A stretch of 64,000 nt of DNA, from NCBI GenBank assembly GCA_946478895.1, contig CAMLDY010000004.1, positions 1 to 64,000 of the forward strand, read 5' to 3'. Below the pieces are notes generated by a model that worked only from the letters and a program-made list of their open reading frames with translations, ran no database searches and was not told where the DNA came from. Positions 16,532 through 24,392 of the stretch are shown here, piece by piece. Made by a program: the position numbers and the translations under genes. Source of the stretch: an uncultured Gemmatimonadota bacterium (GTDB lineage: Bacteria; Gemmatimonadota; Gemmatimonadetes; Gemmatimonadales; Gemmatimonadaceae). Position 1 is the stretch's first letter, and each line of letters opens with the position of its first letter.

Positions 16532-19500
16532 TTAGAAAGAGACACGGAGGCCTCCCGTAAATGTGCGGGGACGCGGATAGTGGAGATAGTCTATGCCGCG
16601 CGGAGCGATGCCCGGCAGCTGCGAGTGGACTTCGGGATCGTAGCCCGAGTACGGCGTCCACAGCGCGAGGTTGTCGCCCGAGATGTAAACGCGCGACCCT
16701 CTGGCGATACCGGTGAAAGCCGGCATGTCGAAGGTGTAGCCGATGGTGATGTTCGCCAGACGGGTGAACGAGCCGTCCTCAATCCAGCGTGAGGAGTAGA
16801 TCGCCGGCTCGGTGATCGCCGTCGGATCGTTGAGCGCCGACGCCAGGAAGTTCTTGTCCTGGAGCGCGTTGCCCTTCGTCGAGTACACCAGAGCGGTGTT
16901 GTTGAACACCTTCTGGCCGGCAACGCGGTTGATCAGCATGCTGAAATCGAAGCTCTTCCAGTTTCCGTTGGTATGGATACCCAGAGTGTACTTCGGATTT
17001 GCGTTGCCGAGCACCAGGAAGTCATCGCCGGTGATTCCGGCCGATGTCACGGTGCCGGCCAGCTCGCGGCTGGTCTCGCGGCCGCTGGCGTCACGGGTGA
17101 CGGTGTAGTGGTTGAAAAGCTGCTGCCCGGCGGAATTCCATCCGGCGAAAACCGGCCCGTAGAACGTGCCGAGCGGCTCGCCCGGCACGATACGCTGGGT
17201 GAACTGGTTGGACTGGCCCTGGCCGCTGGCGAGAGCGTCGGGGATGAAAGTGCGCGCGCCAAGATCGACGACCTCGTTGTTGTCGTGCGAGAACGCGAAG
17301 CCGGCGTTCCAGGTGAACTGGCTGCGCTGCATTACGAGGCCGTCGAGCGAAAGCTCGATGCCCTTGTTGCGGATCTTGCCAATGTTCTCGAGACGGTCAC
17401 CGACGACCGCCGGCTGCGGAACCTGCACCGTTAGCAGCAGGTCGTGGGTGTTTTTGACGTAGTACTCGAGGCTTCCGTTCAGGCGGTTGTTCAGGAAGCC
17501 GTAATCGAGAGCGACGTTGGTCTGCGCCGTTTCTTCCCACTTGAGGTCGGGATTGGCGTTGCGGATCGGCTGGACACCGGTCACCGGCTGGTCGCCGAAT
17601 GCGTAACGGGAACCGCCGCTTGCGCCGAGCAGAATGAGCGAGGAGTACGGAGGCACCGCCGGGTTGCCCTGCTTGCCCCATCCGGCGCGCAGTCTCAGCT
17701 CGCTGAACGGGCCGGTACGCATGAAGCCTTCCTGGCTGAGACGCCAGGAGGCCGACACGGCCGGGAAGGTCGCCCACTTGTGATTGGCTCCGAACTCCGA
17801 CGCGCCGTCCTTTCTCAGCACGAAGGTCATGAAGTACTTCTCGGCCAATCCGAGATTCGCTCTGCCGAAGAACGACACGAGCCGGCTGTCGGTGCGAACC
17901 GCGTACGGCGGCTCGACGACGTTGCCGCTGCCGAGACTATTGAAAGTGAAGGCGTCGGTGAGGTAGTCGCGGGTCTGGACGCCGAATTCGTTGATCGTGT
18001 TGCCGTTGAACTCGTAGCCGCCGACGATGTCGACTTCCTTCGAGTTCGAGAGCGACGGATGGAACGTGAGCAGGGTCTGCAGCTGCTTGGTCGTTTCGTC
18101 ACGACTGGCGCGCTGCGCCAGGCCGTTGAAGCCGGCACCGACCGCGCTGGCGCGCGGCAGGTAGAAGTTGCGAGCGCCTTCGGTGCGATCGACACCAATG
18201 TTGACGCGGGCCGTCAGGCTGGGGAACAGATCGTAGTCAGCCGACATGTTGCCGAGCGTGCGATCAGAGGTGCCCTTATCGAGAACCTGATTCGCCATCG
18301 CGACCGGGTTGCGGACCGACTGGGCGCCTGGTGCGATCTCGTAGTAGGTCGTGATTCCAGTCGCAGGGTCTGTAACCGTGATCGGGTGCGTCGGGTTGAA
18401 GTTCACCATGTTAATAAAAACACCGCCCTCGAAGCCGGTGTTTTCATTGAATGGCAGATAATCGTTGATGACATGCGCGCCCGTGAGATTGAGTCCCATG
18501 CGGAGCTTGCCATCGATGGCCTGGTGGGTGCCGTTCACGCGCGCCTGATAGCGCTTCATGCCGTTGGCGATCACCACGCCGTCCTGATCGAAGAAGTTCA
18601 GCGAAGCGCGGTACTGAGTGTTCGCCGAGCCGCCAGCAAATGACAGGTTGTGATTGATGGTCGCCGCGTGACGCATCAGCGCGTCTTCCCAGTTGGTATT
18701 CGCGGTGCCTTCACCTGCAAACGCACCAGGCACGTTGGCCTGGATGAAATCGCGGTACTGTTGTCCGCTCAACACGTCGAGCCGACGCGGATTCCACGAC
18801 GAGCCCGCAGAGAACTCGTACTCCATGCTCGGCCCGCCGGCGCTGCCCTTCTTGGTCTCGATGAGCACGACACCGTTAGCGGCGCGCGCACCATAGATCG
18901 CGGTGGCAGCGGCGTCCTTCAGGATGGTGATGTTGGCGATATCCGCCGGGTTGATGAGATTGAGCGGATTCCGCGGGAGCGGCGGATCACCACCGATTCC
19001 GAATCCGCCGGGCTCCGTCTGATTGCCGGAGACCGCGACGCCGTCGATGACATAGAGCGGCTCGTTGCTGGCGCTGATCGAAGTACCGCCACGAATCAGA
19101 ATGTGCGCGCCCGCGCCCGGCTCACCGCTGTTCTGGGTGACCTGGACACCGGTGGCGCGACCTTCGATGAGGTTGGTGACGTTGGTCGGTACGGCGACCT
19201 TGGCCTGGTCCGCATCGATCGTCGCCACCGAACCGGTGATGGCAAGGCGTCGCTGCGTTCCATAGCCGGTGGTGACGACTTCCTCGAGGACCGCCGCCTG
19301 GCGGCTCATCGAGAAGATCACCGAAACGGATCCACCGTTCGGTACCGTGACGACCTGGACTGGTGCGCCGAATCCAATGTGGCGCGCTCTTACGGTCTGG
19401 GAGCCCGAGGGTACGCCGCCGATGGTGAAGGTACCATCAGAAGCCGTAACGGCGCCGCGTCTGGTGCCTTCGACGAAGACGCTGACATCCGGTACAGGCG

Positions 19501-19630
19501 CCTGAGTCTCGGCATCGAGGACTCGGCCTGTGATGGTGCCTGTGGGTGGGACCGGGTTTTGTGCGCTGATCGGGATCGACCATAGAAGGCCGGCCACCAG
19601 CGCCAGAGTGAGACGACGAACAGCTGCCAT
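16532..19630 (-). CDS. susC: SusC/RagA family TonB-linked outer-membrane transporter
   Basis: A protein of 1032 residues. A signal peptide ends near residue 23 (SIPISAQ). Next comes a carboxypeptidase-regulatory-like domain (about 32-105: ITGRVLDAETQAPVPDVSVFVEG), the family motif EEVVTTGYGTQRR near 115, a plug (ATGVQVTQNSGEPGAGAHILIRGGTS, NEPLYVIDGVAVSG, ANITILKDAAATAIYGARAANGVVLI) and then a large beta barrel ending in Phe (GGLRVSF). It pumps oligosaccharides across the outer membrane with energy from TonB, working with SusD. A weak candidate promoter (TTGACA on the minus strand at 19794-19799, weak -10 at 19771-19776) would give a leader of about 135 nt. Substrate is inferred from the GH97 neighbour. 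Confidence 0.93.
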   Translation of the reverse strand: MAAVRRLTLALVAGLLWSIPISAQNPVPPTGTITGRVLDAETQAPVPDVSVFVEGTRRGAVTASDGTFTIGGVPSGSQTVRARHIGFGAPVQVVTVPNGGSVSVIFSMSRQAAVLEEVVTTGYGTQRRLAITGSVATIDADQAKVAVPTNVTNLIEGRATGVQVTQNSGEPGAGAHILIRGGTSISASNEPLYVIDGVAVSGNQTEPGGFGIGGDPPLPRNPLNLINPADIANITILKDAAATAIYGARAANGVVLIETKKGSAGGPSMEYEFSAGSSWNPRRLDVLSGQQYRDFIQANVPGAFAGEGTANTNWEDALMRHAATINHNLSFAGGSANTQYRASLNFFDQDGVVIANGMKRYQARVNGTHQAIDGKLRMGLNLTGAHVINDYLPFNENTGFEGGVFINMVNFNPTHPITVTDPATGITTYYEIAPGAQSVRNPVAMANQVLDKGTSDRTLGNMSADYDLFPSLTARVNIGVDRTEGARNFYLPRASAVGAGFNGLAQRASRDETTKQLQTLLTFHPSLSNSKEVDIVGGYEFNGNTINEFGVQTRDYLTDAFTFNSLGSGNVVEPPYAVRTDSRLVSFFGRANLGLAEKYFMTFVLRKDGASEFGANHKWATFPAVSASWRLSQEGFMRTGPFSELRLRAGWGKQGNPAVPPYSSLILLGASGGSRYAFGDQPVTGVQPIRNANPDLKWEETAQTNVALDYGFLNNRLNGSLEYYVKNTHDLLLTVQVPQPAVVGDRLENIGKIRNKGIELSLDGLVMQRSQFTWNAGFAFSHDNNEVVDLGARTFIPDALASGQGQSNQFTQRIVPGEPLGTFYGPVFAGWNSAGQQLFNHYTVTRDASGRETSRELAGTVTSAGITGDDFLVLGNANPKYTLGIHTNGNWKSFDFSMLINRVAGQKVFNNTALVYSTKGNALQDKNFLASALNDPTAITEPAIYSSRWIEDGSFTRLANITIGYTFDMPAFTGIARGSRVYISGDNLALWTPYSGYDPEVHSQLPGIAPRGIDYLHYPRPRTFTGGLRVSF

Positions 19631-19862
19631 AACGGAGGTCCTCCACAGGGTGGTGAAGTGGGACTTTCGCCGCTTTCATGCTGCCCGCTCGGGAATAGCC
19701 GAACCTCGTCGACTATCCATGTAAGCGGAATCGGCGAGGGTCTCCTGCGGCGAGCTAAACGCGTGGCCACTAAATGCTGTCGTGTTAAGGAATTGTCAAG
19801 ATTCAACCCAGGCTCAGGGGAAGCCATGGGCTGTCAGGAATCAGACGCATCTTCGCCGGTAC

Positions 19863-19989
19863 GGCGGAGGAGGTCCTGCTTCGCTCGCGGACTTTGCTCG
19901 GGCGGAGCCCCTAACTGCGCTCGTTCGCTCTGCTCACTCGCGGGTCTCCTTGTCGCAAAGTCGGGCTCGCTGCGAGGACCTCCTCCGCC
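19863..19989. repeat. PF7a palindrome (single copy here)
   Basis: GCGGAGGAGGTCCT (from 19863) returns inverted as AGGACCTCCTCCGC (to 19989), with further pairing of ACTTTGC/GCAAAGT inside. It lies in the 751-bp gap between the M3 peptidase stop (20382) and the susC start (19630). Apart from PF7a and PF7b and the susC upstream region, I see no gene in that gap. Confidence 0.75.
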
Positions 19990-20206
19990 TTCCCTCTGGG
20001 ATCCGCGAGATACCTGACACTTTCGTCGCGCCTTGGGCCGCGCGTTGAATGTTGACCCGCGGTCACGCCGGCGAACTGCGGGGAATCAATCGCCTACACG
20101 CGGGAGCGTGCCGAGCGGAGCTCGGCGCGCCCGTGCAAAAGGTTGCGCGATAAGCGGCCCGGGCCGGCGGAGCCAGCGGCCGCGTGAGTACGACCCCGTG
20201 CAGGGA

Positions 20207-20333
20207 GGTGACGGTGTCCTCATAGGGCCATCCGCAGCCAGCGCCGCCAAAGTTGTCATTCCGCGGCGCGGTGACGCGAAGCCGCAAGGCGAGCGGCAGG
20301 CGAGGACTCTGGCCCGAAGAGGACACCGTCACC
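20207..20333. repeat. PF7b palindrome (single copy here)
   Basis: GGTGACGGTGTCCTC (20207-20221) and GAGGACACCGTCACC (20319-20333) are perfect inverted copies; AGGGCC/GGCCC extends the stem. The right arm ends 48 bp from the stop codon of the M3 peptidase, so again a palindrome lies behind a gene's 3' end. Confidence 0.75.
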
Positions 20334-20381
20334 GACCGCCAACCGCGATGCCGAAGCAGCACGCGGCCGGCGGGAGTTAAG

Positions 20382-22553
20382 TCAAGGCGAAGTCGGGGGC
20401 TTCAGTCCGCGGGATTCGAGCAGTGCGTCGACACTCGGATCGCGGCCGCGGAACGCGCGATACATCGCCGCCGCGTCTTCGGTTCCACCGCGGGACAGGA
20501 CCATGTCGCGGAAGCGCTGGCCGTTCTCGCGAGTGAGACCGCCGTGCTCGCGGAACCACGCGTAAGCATCGTCATCGAGCACTTCGCTCCATGTGTACGC
20601 ATAGTAGCCGGCGGAATAGCCGCCGTCCCAGATGTGCGAGAAGTACGTGCTGCGATAGCGCGGCGGGATCTCGGGCACCGCAACGTTGAATCGCTGGAGC
20701 GACGCGGCCTCGAAGGAATCGACGTCGGACGGAATCGTCCCGGGCGCCAGGGTGTGCCACGCGAAATCGAGCAGCGACGCCTCGAGCAGCTCGGTGAACG
20801 CGAAACCCTGATTGAAGGTCTGCGAATTCTTGATCTTCGCCACCAGCGCCGCGGGCATCGGCGCACCGGTCTGATAATGCTTGGCGTAGTTCGCGAACAC
20901 CGTCGGGTCGAGTGCCCAGTGCTCGTTGAACTGCGACGGGAACTCCACGAAATCGCGCGGCACACTCGTCCCCGACAACGTCGGATACTCGACGTTGGAG
21001 AACATCCCGTGCAGCGCGTGACCGAACTCGTGGAACATGGTGGTCACATCGTCATACGTTAGCAGCGCCGGCTGACCGGGCGCGGGTTTCGTAAAATTCG
21101 CGACGTTGTAAACCACCGGCTTCGTGCCCATCAGCTTCGATTGATCGACGAACTGATCCATCCACGCGCCGCCCTGCTTGTTGTCTCGCTTGAAGTAGTC
21201 AGCGTAGAAAAGCGCCAGCGGCTGACCATTCGCGTCGAACACCTCGAAGGTGCGGACATCCGGATGATAGACCGGAATGTCGTGACGCTCCCTGAAGGTG
21301 ATGCCATAGAGCTTGTTGGCGGCGAAGAAAACGCCGTTCTGCAGCACGTTGTTAAGCTCGAAGTACGGCATGATCTGCGACTCATCGAGATCGTACTTCG
21401 CCTTCCGCACCTGCTCGGCGTAGTACTGCCAGTCCCACGGCTGGAGCTTGAAACCGCCGCCCTGCGAGTCGATCAGCTTCTGCATGTCGGCGGCTTCCTC
21501 ACGCGCTCGCCCAGTCGCGGCAGGAACCAAATCGGTCAACAGCTTGATGGCGTTCTCGGGAGTCTTCGCGCCCTGGGTCTCCAGCGCGTACGCCGCCCAC
21601 GTCGGGTAGCCGAGCAGCTTCGCCTTCTCGGCGCGCAGCTCGGCCATCCGCTTGATGGTGTTCTTGGTGTCGTTGCTGTCGCCACGTGAGGTGCGCATGG
21701 TAGAGAGCTCGAACAGCTTCTGCCGCACCGCGCGATTGGTGAGCTCGGCCTGGGCCGGCTGCTGGGTGGTGTTCTGGAGCGGGAGCACCCACTTGCCGGT
21801 GAGACCGCGATCCTTTGCCGCCTCGGATGCCGTCTTGATCTCGTCGGCGGTCAGGCCGGCGAGGTCGGAGACATTGTCGACGACGAGCGCGCCCGCCTTG
21901 GTGCCGGCGAGAAGCTTCCGGGTGAACTCTGACGAAAGCTCCGACAGCTCCTTGTTCAGAGCGCGCATTCGAATCTTGTCCGCCTCGGACAGTCGGGCGC
22001 CCGCGCGCACGAAATCGCGATTGTAGCGTTCGACCAGTTCCTTCTGCTCGGGCGTCAGGTCACCTGCATTGCGCCGATCGTAGATGCTTTTCACCCGCTG
22101 GTACAGCTGGTCGTTCAGATAGATCGCGTCGTTGTGGGCGGCGAGCCTGGGCGCTTCGACTTCCTGAACGTGCTGCAGGGTGTCGTTGGTATTCGCGCCG
22201 TAGACGCCGCTGAACGCCTTAGCGACGCGGGTGAGGAGCGCGCCGCTCCGCTCCATCGCCACGATGGTGTTCTCGAAAGTCGGCGGCGCCGTCTGCTTCG
22301 CGATCGCATCGATCTCGGCGAGGTGTTGCCGCATCCCTTCGTCGAACGCGGGCTGGTAGTCCTCGTTGCGAATCAGGTCGAAGCGCGGAGCGTGGTACGG
22401 GAGGGTGCTCTCGACGAAGAACGGATTGCCGGAGCTGGGGGTCGAAGTCGCCGGCGCCTGGCCCGTGTTGGTCATAACGGTGGGGGGCGCGCAGGCGAGC
22501 GCGGTTGCAGAGATGAGAGTAGACAAAACGAGGCGGTGATTAGGCAGAGTCAT
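20382..22553 (-). CDS. M3 family zinc metallopeptidase (peptidyl-dipeptidase Dcp-like lipoprotein)
   Basis: A protein of 723 residues from the ATG at 22553; the frame stays open upstream only because it runs through a PF1 palindrome, so that part is rejected. A lipoprotein signal ends ATALAC near residue 21. The zinc site TMFHEFGHALHG is near residue 506 with the third ligand Glu about 25 residues on, the normal M3 layout; FVEFPSQFNEHW and YRSTYFSHIWDGGYSAGYYAYTWSEVL are the C-terminal family motifs. It would release dipeptides from peptide C-termini in the periplasm or at the outer membrane. Length is normal for Dcp/oligopeptidase A. Confidence 0.92.
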   Translation of the reverse strand: MTLPNHRLVLSTLISATALACAPPTVMTNTGQAPATSTPSSGNPFFVESTLPYHAPRFDLIRNEDYQPAFDEGMRQHLAEIDAIAKQTAPPTFENTIVAMERSGALLTRVAKAFSGVYGANTNDTLQHVQEVEAPRLAAHNDAIYLNDQLYQRVKSIYDRRNAGDLTPEQKELVERYNRDFVRAGARLSEADKIRMRALNKELSELSSEFTRKLLAGTKAGALVVDNVSDLAGLTADEIKTASEAAKDRGLTGKWVLPLQNTTQQPAQAELTNRAVRQKLFELSTMRTSRGDSNDTKNTIKRMAELRAEKAKLLGYPTWAAYALETQGAKTPENAIKLLTDLVPAATGRAREEAADMQKLIDSQGGGFKLQPWDWQYYAEQVRKAKYDLDESQIMPYFELNNVLQNGVFFAANKLYGITFRERHDIPVYHPDVRTFEVFDANGQPLALFYADYFKRDNKQGGAWMDQFVDQSKLMGTKPVVYNVANFTKPAPGQPALLTYDDVTTMFHEFGHALHGMFSNVEYPTLSGTSVPRDFVEFPSQFNEHWALDPTVFANYAKHYQTGAPMPAALVAKIKNSQTFNQGFAFTELLEASLLDFAWHTLAPGTIPSDVDSFEAASLQRFNVAVPEIPPRYRSTYFSHIWDGGYSAGYYAYTWSEVLDDDAYAWFREHGGLTRENGQRFRDMVLSRGGTEDAAAMYRAFRGRDPSVDALLESRGLKPPTSP

Positions 22554-22572
22554 TTTCGGAGTAGAAGCGTTA

Positions 22573-22727
22573 CTGAAAACTACCAGCGGGGAGCAGTGAG
22601 CGGAGCGGCTGGCGGCACTGAGCATGTATTTGATAACTGCACGCGCGTCCGACGCGCGGCTTTTCATCCAACCATGGCTCGGAGCCGCCCGCTGCTCCGC
22701 CGATTGCCGCCAGCTGGTAGTCTTCCT
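22573..22727. repeat. PF1B palindrome, inner-type unit, inverted orientation
   Basis: Arms GAAAACTACCAGC (from 22573) and CAGCTGGTAGTCTTCC (to 22726) enclose a loop that matches the PF1A and PF1D loops only when read on the minus strand (GGTTGGATGA, GTTATCAAAT), so this copy is flipped. It lies 20 bp upstream of the M3 peptidase start and behind the terminator of the next gene. Confidence 0.88.
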
Positions 22728-22793
22728 TGATGCCTGTGATACCCGTGTGACTATAAGCTCGTTCAATCACGCTGGAATGGCGCCAGATGCGAG

Positions 22794-22830
22794 AAAAAAA
22801 AACGCCGCGGAGAATCCGCGGCGCTTTTTT
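22794..22830. terminator. Bidirectional Rho-independent terminator
   Basis: An A9 tract (22794-22802), stem CGCCGCGGA/TCCGCGGCG with a 3-nt loop, and a T6 tract (22825-22830). Read on the minus strand it ends the lipoprotein gene at 22848 with a run of nine U. It is the strongest intrinsic terminator in the window. Confidence 0.92.
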
Positions 22831-22847
22831 GTTAACGATGATCCAAT

Positions 22848-23705
22848 CTACTGGCAGGAATCCACGGCATGGGTATCGAGGTGCAGCAGGCAAGTCATGC
22901 TGCCGATCTCGAGCGTGGGAGTGTTGGTACCGTCGAACGTGACGACGACCCGGCGCTTCACTTCCTTGCTGACGCTGCCGGTCGCGCCCTCTAGTGACGC
23001 AGTGTAGTCGACGCCGACGACAATGTTGCCGCTGAGCGGAATCTGGCTCGCTGCGTCGGGGCCGGGCATCACGACGTTGTTGACGGTGTCCGCGGCTATG
23101 CCCGCCAGACTTCTGATGCCGTCAAAACCGATATGCGTGACGGTGTCAGCGCCACTTCCGAGTCCGTTCCACTTGCGCTGCGGGCTCATGCTGATGAGGC
23201 CGCTGACGGTGAGGTCCTGACTCCTGTGGATGCCGGCCGTCCAGAACAGATCGCGCTGGAAGTTTCCATCGATCTGCGCGTGGAAATTCACCGATTCGAC
23301 CTTGGTCGCGTCGAAGTTCTGCACGGTGTTGCCCTGCGCATCATAGAACGCGAACGATCTGGTGACGGTCATGCCGCCCTCGGTCGTCGCCGCGCAGCTG
23401 TAGCGGCCGTCGGCGTAGCTGCAGCTGGCCGAGATGCCGTTGAACGACGGCCTGGCCGAAGCGCCACCTGAGGTGACGACGTTGTAGCTCGGCGATACCA
23501 TGTTGAAGGATCCCGCGGCGGCAACGTTGTCGGTGAACCCGGTGATCTGCGAAGCGACGGCGTCGCCCGAAGTGGCGGCGATGTCGGCGTCGATGGTCTG
23601 GTCATCGAGGGTCGGCGGCGGGCCAGCGAGGTCGGTGCTGCAAGCAACTGCGCCAACCGCCAGAATCATCGCGGCGGCGGACAGCATTGGAGTTCTGAAT
23701 CTCAT
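22848..23705 (-). CDS. Hypothetical lipoprotein
   Basis: A protein of 285 residues from the ATG at 23705, with AAGGAG 11 nt upstream. It has a lipoprotein signal (MLSAAAMILAVGAVAC, Cys near 22) and then a secreted, Ser/Thr/Ala-rich sequence with four later cysteines (ISASCSYADGRYSCAA and SMTCLLHLDTHAVDSC) that could make two disulphides. Segments such as GGMTVTRSFAFYDAQGN and RKWNGLGSGADTV suggest an all-beta fold. I recognise no domain. It has its own strong terminator and a PF2 element upstream, so it is probably monocistronic. Confidence 0.75.
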   Translation of the reverse strand: MRFRTPMLSAAAMILAVGAVACSTDLAGPPPTLDDQTIDADIAATSGDAVASQITGFTDNVAAAGSFNMVSPSYNVVTSGGASARPSFNGISASCSYADGRYSCAATTEGGMTVTRSFAFYDAQGNTVQNFDATKVESVNFHAQIDGNFQRDLFWTAGIHRSQDLTVSGLISMSPQRKWNGLGSGADTVTHIGFDGIRSLAGIAADTVNNVVMPGPDAASQIPLSGNIVVGVDYTASLEGATGSVSKEVKRRVVVTFDGTNTPTLEIGSMTCLLHLDTHAVDSCQ

Positions 23706-23896
23706 AAAAAGGTGCGCTCCTTTGTGTGATGGCGCCGCGAACGGGCGGCTGCTATCAACACGAAGAAAACGGGGAAAAGAAACGGGGTTTTCCGGTGAGG
23801 AAGGAGGACCTTTTAGGGGAAAGGCTGAGATGGAGCTTTCGGGGTTCGATCGGGGTCGTCGAACTGGCAAAGGACGGGGCGAGACGTCACGGGTGA

Positions 23897-24088
23897 ACTT
23901 CAAAAGAACGGGTGCGAGTTGGTGAGTGGCATAGATGTCGGTGATGAGTTCACGACGTCGGGACGTTTCTAACCGGAGTACGGCACAAGCAGTAGCCTGA
24001 ACGTGGAATGCAACCGGTGACGTCCCGACGTAGTGAACCGCAAACCGGCCACTACGCTACTGACATCTCGCACCCGTTCATTTGCAGT
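23897..24088. repeat. PF2b palindrome, complete
   Basis: Arms of about 70 bp: left tip AACTTCAAAAGAACGGGTGCG, right tip CGCACCCGTTCATTTGCAGT. Both arms contain the CGTCGGGACGT core, and a 45-nt centre holds a small hairpin around GGCACAAGCAGTAGCC. It lies 48 bp behind the stop of the small gene at 24136 (minus strand). The rest of the 23706-24135 gap shows no gene. Confidence 0.9.
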
Positions 24089-24135
24089 CTCGTCCGTGGC
24101 GCCCCGAACTCCGCGGACCGTCCCACCGGCGATGC

Positions 24136-24321
24136 CTATTCGTTGGGATCCCGCTCGAACCTCGCGTCCTTCTTCGTCCAGCGATGGATTTGATGGCAGG
24201 CGGGACATTCGATCGGGTCCATCTCCTCGATCGGCGAGGCCTCGAATGTCTGCGGATCCATCGCGTAACCCGTGTAAATCATCTTTCCTGTCTGCGGGCA
24301 CTTGATCAGTATGCGGTTCAC
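24136..24321 (-). CDS. Small zinc-ribbon-like protein
   Basis: A protein of 61 residues. It holds two Cys/His-rich spots: IKCPQTGKMIYTG at the start and ECPACHQIHRWTKKDA near residue 38, consistent with a small metal-binding knuckle (CP...CPACH). It has no signal peptide or membrane helix. Similar short proteins of this pattern are annotated only as hypothetical. It sits 71 bp downstream of the multicopper oxidase on the same strand and may be co-transcribed; function unknown. Confidence 0.7.
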   Translation of the reverse strand: MNRILIKCPQTGKMIYTGYAMDPQTFEASPIEEMDPIECPACHQIHRWTKKDARFERDPNE

Positions 24322-24392
24322 ACTCCCTCGGACGCTCGGGCGGACGCCTGAGTGGTTGCAAGGAGGGTTCCGCAGGCCCCCGAAGCCGCGGA

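Noticed and set aside
22554..22766. Extended N-terminus of the M3 peptidase
   Set aside because: The extra residues are encoded by the PF1B palindrome and precede a lipoprotein signal.
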